Assembly: GCA_949987565.1 (NCBI GenBank)
Contig: OX465107.1
Span: 2,733,393-2,797,392, forward strand
Direction: 5' to 3'
Length of the DNA stretch: 64,000 nucleotides
Source of the DNA: Luidia sarsii
Taxonomy: Eukaryota > Echinodermata > Asteroidea > Paxillosida > Luidiidae
The notes beneath the pieces are model-generated. The model was not told where the DNA came from, did no database searches, and was given only the letters and a program-made list of their open reading frames with translations. Of the stretch, positions 13,931 to 25,902 are shown piece by piece. The first letter of the stretch is position 1, and each line of letters begins with the position of its first letter. Both the position numbers and the translations under genes were made by a program.

Positions 13931-16900
13931 TCAGAAGGCCCGTAGGTCGCAATACAAGAGCTTGTTCTTGATGGTTCCGACCAACATCTGGTCTCGGTAG
14001 GGTCGAGCGACACTGGAACCACTCAGGAGCTGACCATCGTCGGCTAGAACCTCTTTCACATCGGCCCTCAGCTCCTCGTCCAACCTCACTCTCAGAACCT
14101 TAACAGCCAGAAGAGAGAGAGAGAGTATGCGTGTGTGAGGGAGAGAGGGGGAGAGAAAGGGGAGAGAGGGGGAGTGAGAGGGAGGACGAGAGGAGGGAGT
14201 GAGAGGGGGAGTGAGAGGGAGGGAGAGAGAAAAGGAGAGACATATATGGAGAGAAGGGGAGGGAGAGAGAGAGGGGAGAAAGAGAGTCCACGGGGTAATC
14301 TTAACTGTATACAGTCGAAGCGGGCGAGGGTCATTTGAAACACAAAACTCATGAGATTTTAGGCCGCTCATGGGAAGGTATCAAGTGGAGAATAGTTCCG
14401 CGGTGATACGATGTACAATAATCTCGGTTGTATGGTATAACTAAGTGATTCTGAGAAGAACCAGGAGACTGTCGAGGAGAATGTACTTCAAGGCAAAGCA
14501 CTTAACATACGGGTTTTAATATTTACGCGTCGAGTAGGATAAACCCTTGTTAGAGCGACTCGTAGTTTCAGTATACTCTGCTCGTCTAGAGGAGACTGCG
14601 CTGACGGTGTGCAATGTAAAAAAACATCGAGCAAAAATGTGCTGCCCCCAAAATGGCGTGGCCAACACTTGATTTGGCCTTCGTAGGAATACTAGAAATT
14701 TGCAATTGATTTTCACCATGGCAGTCCAAACCTGCCGCGTTTATGGGCCATTAATAGTTGATAGTCAATTGATTTTCTGACCAACGTTAGTCAAAGCATT
14801 GGTCGAATATTAGCATTATTTGTGTGTATGGCGGGGGGGGGGGTCTCTTCTCCGTGTTGTACCTTGGAAGGTCCCCCGTCTCCGAAGAAGATCCTGTAGG
14901 GCTGAAAGGGGCAGCCAAGCCAAAGGTCCCCGGTCTCTTTGTCCACCTCGATGTTGTCCACGGCCGTGTACATATCAATCTTCTGCAGAGGTGCATTTTT
15001 TTGTTTATTCAGTCAGTCCCAGAACAGTCGGGTAACGGACAGAGAAAAATAGCAATACAAAAATCTCCCCCCTACAAGTAGAGGGTATGACGTTTGTGTC
15101 TTTGCTGATAGCACTTCACAGGGGAAAGTTAGTCCGATTGATACCTTTGGAATGAGGTCAGAAGCTACAAATGAAATATCTGTACAATACCAAACACTGA
15201 ATGTTGCACACTGCTTACTGACTTCCATCTCACAAAATAATCTATAAGGGCTGCCTTTTCCACCTTTCTCAACGGCAGGAAGTGAGAGTGCAGTTTGACT
15301 GCAATGACAAGAAATGATGAATCTCAGAAAATGTTATGTCGATCCCAGCTGAAACTTTCTCAAAGGCAGAGTGTTCTGTCCCGTCTTTTTTTTTCAATTG
15401 TTTTTCCCATGAGCCGTTTGGTCAGCAGATTAGTCTCGATTAGGCTTATAGGCTATCGCTGTAATGACGTCATCTTACCTTGAGCAGCGTCAGAGAACCG
15501 TCATCGTTCTGATTGAAAACACTGACTTGGTCGTCAAAGGTCCCAGCCACGTACACGTATCTGCAAAAAGAGACGGTTGTAAAACTTCATAAAAAGGATG
15601 GCTCCGATAGGCTGATTATCATAAAGTGTGGACCCACAACTTTGTTTTTATAAGAGGTCTTTTGAATTGATATATTGTAGAATAAGCTTAAGACAACCTT
15701 TGAAAGTGAGTGTTTATGTAGTGTTCAATAGGAGCTCGATTTAATGTTCTGCACCCTTTAGCACCCATACACCCATGCACCCATACCTCCCGTCCGGAGA
15801 CTGGTTGATGCCGTTCGCCAGCGTGAAGCCTCTGGCCACAATCCGTGCCGCCTGTCCGTCGTAGTAAGCCACTGTCCCCGTCCGTATAGGGGAAAACACC
15901 TCGACAATTGTCACCCACAAGTCGTTGCTGACGTAGAAGCGACTGTCACTTACTGCCACTATGTTGTTGGGACTGTCAATAAAGAGACACGATACTCGGT
16001 AATCGTGTTTTAGTCCTTTTCCCTCGACTAGTACTTGAAAGTTGTCCAAAATCCTATTGGATGTAAACTTTACACATTTATGGTTTACTCACCCTTAAAC
16101 ATTTGTAAATGAATGATAATTATACCAAAGTGTTTCAAATTGCTTAGGCTACTGACTTAAATGACAGAATTCCCCTTTTGTGAAAAGTCCTGCGAGGATC
16201 GAAATTTCAAGCTCAAGGATAGTAAATAATTTGTATATAACTACAGAGATTAAAGCGTCTAGCGTATGTTTAAACAGAGGCCATGATTCTAATCCCTTCT
16301 CAGTCAAATTGTCTTTGCTGTTTCTAGTAAATAGTTGAAGATTCCCAGCCAGTTTACCTTTACCCCTTTTTAAGAAAAATACAATAAGCAATTCCTGTAG
16401 CCGTACAGAATTAATGGAGAACTTCAAGCTGATGTCAATGGTAATTTCTTTACCTATATATGTTTTCGCTGGTGACCGTCTCCTTGTGTTGCAGCGTGTT
16501 GGTACCCGGCTGGTATTCAAAGATCTCCACGGACGGTTTCTCTGCCCTGTTGATCACGAACAGTCTTACTTTCCCTTCCGACAGCAAATACACAGGGAAC
16601 CTCTTTCAATGAACCTCACAGTCGTACAGATATTTCAAACGTTTAGAGGGTCTGACATTTCTCCAATGCCGAGAGAAAGGTCCTGCTAGGATCGGAACAC
16701 CGGGCTCCCTTACATGCTGTGTGTGTTGTTGTTTAAGATTTGTACTAGAATTGTTTCTGTGATTTTTCCTCTCTTTTCAAATTATCAACTGGTAAGGCTA
16801 TTGGTCAATGGAAATCCAACTGTTTGATTATAATTACTGGTCAAAATAAATCAGTCGCGAATTGCAATCATTTCCGATCACACCAGACAAGGAGATGGGC

Positions 16901-19630
16901 CAACGAAATCGTTGTTCACAAGCGTTGTTAACAGCGTAAGTATGTGGTGCCAGGGCTATCAATTTTGCAGTAAAAGAAGGGTTACTTGGTATGCATTGGA
17001 AATACGCTGAATTTTGTTTTCTCTTTCACAATTGTCAGGGTTGCGATGCTTGGGCTTGGAGCTCACCGGTGGTGTCGTCCTCCCAAATACTGATCCCCAG
17101 GTAGTTGGGCGGTCGGGTGAAGCCCCCGTCAGGCCCCACCACCGTCACCTCGCTCACGTTGCGCTCGGGCCGGTTGAAGTCAAAGGTGAAGATGCGACTC
17201 TTGATCTGACGCTTCCATTCAGAGGGTGCGTACTTTAAACCCTGTTAAGAAGAATGAATACCCAAATGTTGCTTACTTTCTGCCTTACTGCCAGCCACTA
17301 GAAGAAGTTTGGGTGGGGATAAGCAACGAGATTGGACAGTTTCAATTTCACACGGGAGAGGAAGAAAGAACACGATATAGTTACCGACGTGATGAAGGCA
17401 ATGCCCTTGGATGTAACAGTGATGTCTTCCGAGCCAAATTCTGAGCGCATCAAAGCACAAAATAGAGAAGAAAGAATACAAGCATGAGTAGGCCATTTTG
17501 ACTTGAAATGTCCTCTCAAGGCTTATTATCATAACTCATCACAAATCTAATAAGGGCTCTTCATGGAGGATAGATAATGATACGAATTTTGCATCGAGTT
17601 GCAATGAGTTGGCTTTACTCGAGGTATACTAACACTGTCTAAGCTCAGTGTCTGTATACGGGCAGCTCGGACGGGATTGGAGCCTACCACTCCCGGGAAT
17701 AGGTGGCAGAGGGGGATGTGACCCCAAAACGGGCGGCGAAGCGTTTCGGGTCAAATTCACGTCCTACCACTTACCCACTCCAGGAACGATACGGCACGGT
17801 CCCGGTGTGTGGTTGAACACATGCCTGTGTACGCCCAGTAGTCGCCTAGGAGGACGAATGGAGGATCGTGATATTGAGTCGTGTGCATGAAAACTATAGC
17901 ATTTACCAGTACTTTTACCACCGTTTTTAGTAGCATTTACTCGTGTTTGTATGAATAAAAAAAACATGCAAGTATAGGCCTGTACGCTTTTACTGGAAAG
18001 TATTTGCTAAATCCTGAAAGTATTTACTTTCACTTGAGCATTTGCTTTGTTTGTATGAATAACAAGAAATAAGTGCTTCAGATGTCGAGTATGCACTGGT
18101 ATTTTTCTGGGTCAGTGTAACCTTGAAAAGGAGAAGCACATACTAATGCACAAAATGTCAGCGTGTAAAAGGTGTATGCCCCTGTAGGAAGGAGTGTGCA
18201 TTGTGCAGTCGTGGCGAAATGATCATCATATCACGCAGGTTTTCTGGATCGGAATCAGCCATGTTGAAATTTGGTGTAACTACATTAAACAGCACACCAG
18301 GCTGGTCGGCGTGTGAGCGTGGGTACGTACAATAAAAGCCATATTGTTAAAAACCATTCGGATGTGCACTCAATTAAGCAAGTTGCTACTATTTGCACCA
18401 GCAGATACTTAGCAGTAAAATTAACATTTTATTCACACAAATTCCAGAATTTACTTGTTCTAAATTACTTCGCAGTAAATGCTTTTGCTATTTGCTTGAT
18501 CTTCCTGGCGTTTGCTAGTTTGTATACATCTGAATGGGGCCGATGAGGGTTAGTACTAGTAGGGGGAATAAGCGAACATTGCTTACAAAATGAGACACTC
18601 TCGGTCAAAAGTACACGGTGAACAGTCTGCCTGATGACGTATACGTTTCGTCAATAGATACTCGGGGTCCGTTCATTTTGTTCACACTCCTCCACTGGTT
18701 CGCGTTATTGGAACTTCAAACAGTGCACCACTCTACCTGGGAACCAACTAACGCATCCCCGATCCCAAGCGGTAAAAACGGAACCTCTAAACCACCATAT
18801 AGGCCTAACGACGACGCACCGAGGTTCCCTAACTCTTTCAAAAAACAAGTCGAGGACGAAGATTGAATCCTCTTCGATTTCCCAATTATGCGGCGGGCGA
18901 TTCATCCCCACCCCGCCCCAGACGACGAACCCTCACGAACTTTTAAGGGCCAAGTAAAATTAATTCGTATCATAGTGTCAACAGATAGGCCTATTGGCCT
19001 GCCCAATTTCAGACAAACTTAAAGGGATAACACAGCATTGGTCGAGGTCAAAGAATAGCATCCATACGTTGTCTGATCCAACATATGCGTGGAATAGCAC
19101 ACGTGTGAACATTTCAGCTCAATCCGCCTACCGAGTCTCGAGAAAATAGTGAAAAATGCAGCATTCAACGAATTGTTGCGAAAAATCGGTTAGATCTAGG
19201 GGTGAGAGACGTAAACGATTTCTTTACTCTTTTCTCCGAAAATACAGCATTTTAGGCAGAAATATTTCAATGCGAGGTTTCTACCAAACTGTAAATCTTT
19301 AAATTTAGTGGGCCTGACGTTTCGATCCTAGCAGGACCTTTCTCAAAGGCAAACTGTAAATCTGTGAACATTTCTGTTTTTCGATCTAACCAATGTAGTG
19401 TAGGGGCTTTAATAATTTATTAAGCTGTATAGTATGATGTATTTTCGCAGCGTCCTGTATGAATGCCAATATTGGGCTATCTAGCTTGACGCTATAGTCT
19501 ACCGCAAAAACAATGTCACGTATCTCTACTAGTTATTGTTCCGTAGGCCTACTCACATTATTCTGAAGCCGTTCTGCAGACTCAGCACAAGGCCCACGAA
19601 CAGGGCCGCTTTCAGCAACTTCCCGGCCAT
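13931..19630 (-). CDS. Paraoxonase-like protein, array copy 3 (chimeric, 350 aa)
   Basis: Exons in coding order: 19630-19557, 17845-17775, 17440-17385, 17241-17067, 16574-16454, 15972-15787, 15560-15479, 14982-14863, 14098-13931. The frame is open throughout: 350 codons plus TGA. Exons 1-6 and the introns between them are identical to copy 2 shifted by 7250 bp. Exons 7-9 and their introns are identical to copy 4 at the same offset. Exon 8 reads GCPFQPYRIFF like copy 4, and is 6 nt shorter than in copies 1 and 2 (GCLFK...WLFSG). It keeps the calcium-ligand motifs and cysteines and lacks both PON1 catalytic histidines. This gene looks like the direct product of an unequal exchange in exon 6, or a duplicate made by the assembly. 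Confidence 0.9.
14107..14288. repeat. GA/CT microsatellite in last intron of PON-like copy 3
   Basis: Same position and composition as in copy 2, with different detail (a CATATATGG interruption). It is base-for-base identical to the tract in copy 4. Confidence 0.85.
19290..19360 (+). repeat. Dispersed repeat with GACGTTTCGATCCTAGCAGG core
   Basis: Copy of 12040-12110 in intron 1 of PON-like copy 3, identical because of the 7250-bp duplication. Confidence 0.7.
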
Positions 19631-21180
19631 GCTGAGGAACTTAATGTACTTTGCACTTAAGCACTAGAACAAGCGGAAAAAAACGCCTTGCTGTCTGGAA
19701 TTCGTACTCAAAATATTAATGCGCAGACCCGACCTGTATCATCCGTTGTGGCTCGATTTATTTTACACCGTGCTCTTGCACTCAGACCGAATTGCCGCAT
19801 CATTACACCAGAGGTTTTTGATATGTAAATCCAGGCCCATCGGAAGCTAAAAAGGGGCGTGTATAAGGGGGGAGGGGGAGTTCGAACTTCGCAAAATAAT
19901 GGTGTGCCCTACCCTCCAGCAAACAAAATGGGTCTGTACACATGTGGATGAGTGCATAAACATTATGCACTCATCCACAGTCATGTGTACAGAACCATTG
20001 CACATAAATTTGTGGGCTTTGTGCCGGTTAAAGGAATATGAAGCGATTTTCCCGATTCGACATTTATAGGCTACCCTTTGGGGGTTAGTCCATGACATTT
20101 TGGGCAGTGTGTATATCATGTGTGGTTAACAGCGAATGCACACGGAATCAAACAAAAGTCAGACATAATGACTACCAAGATTTAAAAAAAAAACAAGATT
20201 CTTTATGCACGTTTACTAAAGATGTAGTACAAGTGCAGAAGCAAATAATACATTAAAACATTAAAAAATATATAGTACGTGTACGGTACTTGGTTTAACG
20301 ACTTTTACGAGTCTTTTTTTCAACACAGTGCATAGATATAGAGCCACCCATGCAGACTGGTGAAGAAATAAGAAGATTTATCACACGCTCAAAGGAGTAT
20401 TGGAACGAAACATCACCATCTGCAAACTCATACTTCGTATAGTGGTGTCCCCAGGCAAAATCGAAAGAAAGAAAAAACCCACAAGATTTTCATTTCATGA
20501 ATGTTGGTCGAACTAAGATGGTACTCTTGAATTGTTTGAAGTTTAAGTTCAATGAATTGTACATTTAAATGTTCAGAGCCTGAATCAGAGCAAGTGTCAG
20601 AATCTGACCCAAAGTCAGATCAAAAGCCAGGGGAACAAATTCAGAAGTATAGCCAGAACCAGAACAATTTCGGAAATTCGAGAGAAAAAAAATCCTTAGA
20701 CCAAGATTTGTTTTTTATGGACGATGGCCAACCACGAGGCCCACATCAGGCCACTCAATGTGATGGCAAAGAAGTGAAGGGGAAGGGGACCAAACCAAGA
20801 GAAGAACGATAGCTATTAATCAATTCGGGCGATTAAAAAAAGGGCGCCCTCAAGAATTAGCAATGCGTTGGCCAAATCTGTCGACCCAATGCACGTCTGG
20901 AAAGGTAGACCCTAGAGGAGGCCAAGTAAAATGCCATACGTCACAACTGAATATTCATGAGTTAATCTCTTGACTGCGGAAGGTCAATGGGTCCCGAAAT
21001 TAATTTATGCTAAGCAGCCATGACGTACGGCATTCTACTTGGCCGCCTTTAGGGTCGACCGTCTGGAAAGGGTTCGACAGATTCAGGGCATGGTGATTGG
21101 CCAGCGCATTGCAAACTCTTAAGGGCACCGTTTTGTGAATCGCCCGTAGTATCAGGGACTGCCACTGAGTCCCGCGATCC
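19631..21180. other. Intergenic spacer between PON-like copies 3 and 4
   Basis: No exon found. It repeats 12381-13930 exactly and has the same hairpin at 19933-19992. Confidence 0.6.
19933..19992. repeat. Inverted repeat upstream of PON-like copy 3
   Basis: Exact second copy of the hairpin at 12683-12742, carried by the 7250-bp duplication. Confidence 0.8.
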
Positions 21181-24100
21181 TCAGAAGGCCCGTAGGTCGC
21201 AATACAAGAGCTTGTTCTTGATGGTTCCGACCAACATCTGGTCTCGGTAGGGTCGAGCGACACTGGAACCACTCAGGAGCTGACCATCGTCGGCTAGAAC
21301 CTCTTTCACATCGGCCCTCAGCTCCTCGTCCAACCTCACTCTCAGAACCTTAACAGCCAGAAGAGAGAGAGAGAGTATGCGTGTGTGAGGGAGAGAGGGG
21401 GAGAGAAAGGGGAGAGAGGGGGAGTGAGAGGGAGGACGAGAGGAGGGAGTGAGAGGGGGAGTGAGAGGGAGGGAGAGAGAAAAGGAGAGACATATATGGA
21501 GAGAAGGGGAGGGAGAGAGAGAGGGGAGAAAGAGAGTCCACGGGGTAATCTTAACTGTATACAGTCGAAGCGGGCGAGGGTCATTTGAAACACAAAACTC
21601 ATGAGATTTTAGGCCGCTCATGGGAAGGTATCAAGTGGAGAATAGTTCCGCGGTGATACGATGTACAATAATCTCGGTTGTATGGTATAACTAAGTGATT
21701 CTGAGAAGAACCAGGAGACTGTCGAGGAGAATGTACTTCAAGGCAAAGCACTTAACATACGGGTTTTAATATTTACGCGTCGAGTAGGATAAACCCTTGT
21801 TAGAGCGACTCGTAGTTTCAGTATACTCTGCTCGTCTAGAGGAGACTGCGCTGACGGTGTGCAATGTAAAAAAACATCGAGCAAAAATGTGCTGCCCCCA
21901 AAATGGCGTGGCCAACACTTGATTTGGCCTTCGTAGGAATACTAGAAATTTGCAATTGATTTTCACCATGGCAGTCCAAACCTGCCGCGTTTATGGGCCA
22001 TTAATAGTTGATAGTCAATTGATTTTCTGACCAACGTTAGTCAAAGCATTGGTCGAATATTAGCATTATTTGTGTGTATGGCGGGGGGGGGGGTCTCTTC
22101 TCCGTGTTGTACCTTGGAAGGTCCCCCGTCTCCGAAGAAGATCCTGTAGGGCTGAAAGGGGCAGCCAAGCCAAAGGTCCCCGGTCTCTTTGTCCACCTCG
22201 ATGTTGTCCACGGCCGTGTACATATCAATCTTCTGCAGAGGTGCATTTTTTTGTTTATTCAGTCAGTCCCAGAACAGTCGGGTAACGGACAGAGAAAAAT
22301 AGCAATACAAAAATCTCCCCCCTACAAGTAGAGGGTATGACGTTTGTGTCTTTGCTGATAGCACTTCACAGGGGAAAGTTAGTCCGATTGATACCTTTGG
22401 AATGAGGTCAGAAGCTACAAATGAAATATCTGTACAATACCAAACACTGAATGTTGCACACTGCTTACTGACTTCCATCTCACAAAATAATCTATAAGGG
22501 CTGCCTTTTCCACCTTTCTCAACGGCAGGAAGTGAGAGTGCAGTTTGACTGCAATGACAAGAAATGATGAATCTCAGAAAATGTTATGTCGATCCCAGCT
22601 GAAACTTTCTCAAAGGCAGAGTGTTCTGTCCCGTCTTTTTTTTTCAATTGTTTTTCCCATGAGCCGTTTGGTCAGCAGATTAGTCTCGATTAGGCTTATA
22701 GGCTATCGCTGTAATGACGTCATCTTACCTTGAGCAGCGTCAGAGAACCGTCATCGTTCTGATTGAAAACACTGACTTGGTCGTCAAAGGTCCCAGCCAC
22801 GTACACGTATCTGCAAAAAGAGACGGTTGTAAAACTTCATAAAAAGGATGGCTCCGATAGGCTGATTATCATAAAGTGTGGACCCACAACTTTGTTTTTA
22901 TAAGAGGTCTTTTGAATTGATATATTGTAGAATAAGCTTAAGACAACCTTTGAAAGTGAGTGTTTATGTAGTGTTCAATAGGAGCTCGATTTAATGTTCT
23001 GCACCCTTTAGCACCCATACACCCATGCACCCATACCTCCCGTCCGGAGACTGGTTGATGCCGTTCGCCAGCGTGAAGCCTCTGGCCACAATCCGTGCCG
23101 CCTGTCCGTCGTAGTAAGCCACTGTCCCCGTCCGTATAGGGGAAAACACCTCGGCAAATGTCGCCCACAAGTCATTGGTGACGTAGAAGCGACTGTCACT
23201 TACTGCCACTATGTTGTTGGGACTGTCAATAGAGGGACACGATGCTGTAATCAAAGTTGACTCCATTTCCCTCGACTAGTACTTGAAACATAATGTCCAA
23301 AATCCTATTGGATGTAGGCCCTATAGGCCTACTTTACACAGTCATGTAGGGCCTATGGTACACTCACCCTTAAAGGGTTTTTAAAAGAATGGTAATTCCC
23401 TTAAAAGTGTGGTAATCATACCAGAGTGTTTCAAATTGCTGAGGCGACTGATATATGACAGAATTCCGCTTTTAAGAAAGGTCGAAAATTCAAGAGATTA
23501 AAGAGTCTAGCGTAGCTATATATGTTTAAACAGAGACCAGGGTTCTACTCCATACTCAATCAAATTGTCTTTAAATAAGACTTAAAGACTTTCTCCTGAT
23601 GACATATATACATACTGGTCGAAACGTCGAGTTACCACTCAGGTTCTTTTCAGAACCACACCTCTTTTTTAAGAGATCTTATACACGGTTTCACCGCAAA
23701 CATTCCTATATTGATACAAATTGTCTTTGCTATTTCAGTAAATGGTTGAAGATCCCCAGCACAGCAAGTTTACCTTTACCCTTTTTTAAGAAGAATACAA
23801 CAATTAGCAATTCCTGTTGCCGCACGGAATTAATGGAGAACTTTACACTGGTGTCAATGCACAGCTTCTTTACCTATAGATGTTTTCGCTGGTGACCGTC
23901 TCCTTGTGTTGCAGCGTGTTGGTACCCGGCTGGTATTCAAAGATCTCCACGGACGGTTTCTCTGCCCTGTTGACCACGAACAGTCTTACTTTCCCTTCCG
24001 ACGGCAAATACACAGGGAACCTCTTTCAATGAACCAAACATTACGACAACACACTCAAAGGAATCCTTCAAATAAAGATTAATCCAGAAACATGTAGAAA

Positions 24101-25902
24101 AATGGACTGTATTGGAATCGGCTTCAAGTCCTACAGATATCGTTGCAAACTGCTTACAAATTTCAAACGTTTACAGGGTCACACTCAAAGGGATCCTTAC
24201 AGTTCAACATAAGAAAGTCTAACAAATCTAAAATGGCAGTAAAGTTGGTACATTATAATCCCATATCAAACGCCATTTTTGTGTTTCAGGCTTATTTGGA
24301 GTTTTTAGATAAAAATTATGCCCGTATTTTGTTTTCTCTTTCATAATTGTCAGGGTTGCGATGCTTGGGCTTGGAGCTCACCGGTGGTGTCGTCCTCCCA
24401 AATACTGATCCCCAGGTAGTTGGGCGGTCGGGTGAAGCCCCCGTCAGGCCCCACCACCGTCACCTCGCTCACGTTGCGCTCGGGCCGATTGAAGTCAAAG
24501 GTGAAGATGCGACTCTTGATCTGACGCTTCCATTCAGAGGGTGAGAACTTTAAACCCTGTTAAGAAGAATGAATACCAAAATGTTGCTTACTTTCTGCCT
24601 TAATGCCAGCCACTCAAAGAAGCTTGGGTGGGGATAAATTACGAGATTGGACAGTTTCAATTTCACACGGGAGAGGAAGAAAGAACACGATATAGTTACC
24701 GATGTGATGAAGGCAATGCCCTTGGATGTTACAATGATGTCTTCCGAGCCAAATTCTGAGCACAAAATAAAAATTAATTATCATAAATCATCATAATTCT
24801 AATAAGGGCTCTTTGGAGGATATATATGATGCGATTTTTGTGTCGAGGAGAATGTAATTTGATAAGTTGGCCTTACACGAGGCCACTGTATATTCTCAAG
24901 GTGTTGCCCGATTTCCTTCTGAAAAACATACTGGCAGCTCGGATGGGATTCGAGCCCACTACTCCTGCCTTATGATGCACTGGTGCAGTGACTTTGGAGG
25001 TTGATCAATATTGCACAATGAACGATGCTTAAGAACAACTGGGAGGTCTATGCGTCAGGCTTGTGCGGTCCTTATTATTGAGGCACTGTTTTCAATACGT
25101 AAGTTGGTGAGGAGGATGTGGTCCCAAAACGGGCGGCGAAGCGTTTCTGGTCAAATTCACGTCCTACCACTTACCCACTCCAGGAACGATACGGCACGGT
25201 CCCGGTGTGTGGTTGAACACATGCCTGTGTACGCCCAGTAGTCGCCTAGGAGGACGAATGGAGGATCGTGATATTGAGGCCGATGAAGGTTAGTCAAAGG
25301 GAAAAGGCGAGAATTGCTTACGAAATGAGACACTGTCGGATAAAAGTACACGGTGAACAGTCTGCCTGATGACGTATACGTTTGGTCAATAGATACTCGG
25401 GGTCCGTTCATTTTGTTCACACTCCTCCACTGGTTCGCGTTATTGGAACTTCAAACAGTGCACCACTCTGCCTGGGAACCAACGAACGCATCCCCGATCC
25501 ACATCGGTGTATAAAAGAGAACATGGCTGCACATACAACCACCATATAAATTGTATAACGACAACGCACAAGGTTCCCCAACTCTTTCCAAAAACAAGTC
25601 GAGGACGAAGATTGGATCCTGATACCCCTCTTCTTTTTCTCAATTGTACGGCGGTCGACTCATCCCCGAACACACCACCCCACCCCACCTAATATAAGTA
25701 TTTCCGCAGCGTCCTATATGAACGCTAGTAGTTCGTGTATTAGTTATGTAACACTGCAGCACCTATAGGCTATCTAGCTTGACGCTATAGTCCGCTGCAA
25801 ACAATGGAACCTTCTAGTTATTACTCACATTACTCTGAAGCCGTTCTGCAGACACATCACAAGGCCCACGAACAGGGCCGCTTTCAGCAACTTCCCAGCC
25901 AT
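21181..25902 (-). CDS. Paraoxonase-like protein, array copy 4 (complete, 350 aa)
   Basis: Exons in coding order: 25902-25829, 25245-25175, 24755-24700, 24556-24382, 23994-23874, 23222-23037, 22810-22729, 22232-22113, 21348-21181. All introns are GT-AG and the frame is continuous to a TGA at 21183-21181. It is the most 5' and most divergent member of the array in its first six exons (for example FYVTNDLWATFAEV in place of FYVSNDLWVTIVEV), while its last three exons match copy 3 exactly. A TATATA lies at 25944-25939, about 37 bp before the ATG, but it is too close to the start codon to be a convincing TATA box. The protein keeps the GSED, ND, ANGIN and VDN calcium ligands and lacks His115 and His134. 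It is transcribed divergently from MRPS35, 3 kb away. Confidence 0.92.
21357..21538. repeat. GA/CT microsatellite in last intron of PON-like copy 4
   Basis: Identical to 14107-14288 in sequence and length, which is notable because such tracts change length quickly. It lies directly upstream (coding strand) of the last acceptor. Confidence 0.85.

Larger units (their letters stand above)
8530..15779. repeat. Tandem duplication, unit 1 (7250 bp)
   Basis: From 8530 the sequence recurs exactly 7250 bp further on. The identity covers exons 1-6 of PON copy 2, its upstream spacer, and exons 7-9 of copy 3. Poly-A runs and the GA microsatellite in the last intron have the same length in both units. 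The base left of 8530 already differs from the base left of 15780. Confidence 0.95.
15780..23153. repeat. Tandem duplication, unit 2 plus 124-bp shared end
   Basis: The second 7250-bp unit (15780-23029) is followed by 124 bp (23030-23153) that still match 15780-15903 and 8530-8653. The first mismatch is at 23154. The shared 124 bp fall in the 3' part of exon 6 and the first bases of its intron, and mark the crossover interval. Confidence 0.95.

Noticed and set aside
13931..14371. Minus-strand frame of 146 codons (and its twin at 21181-21621)
   Set aside because: It is exon 9 of the PON-like gene read back through the CT microsatellite of the intron. Only the last 55 codons are exon.
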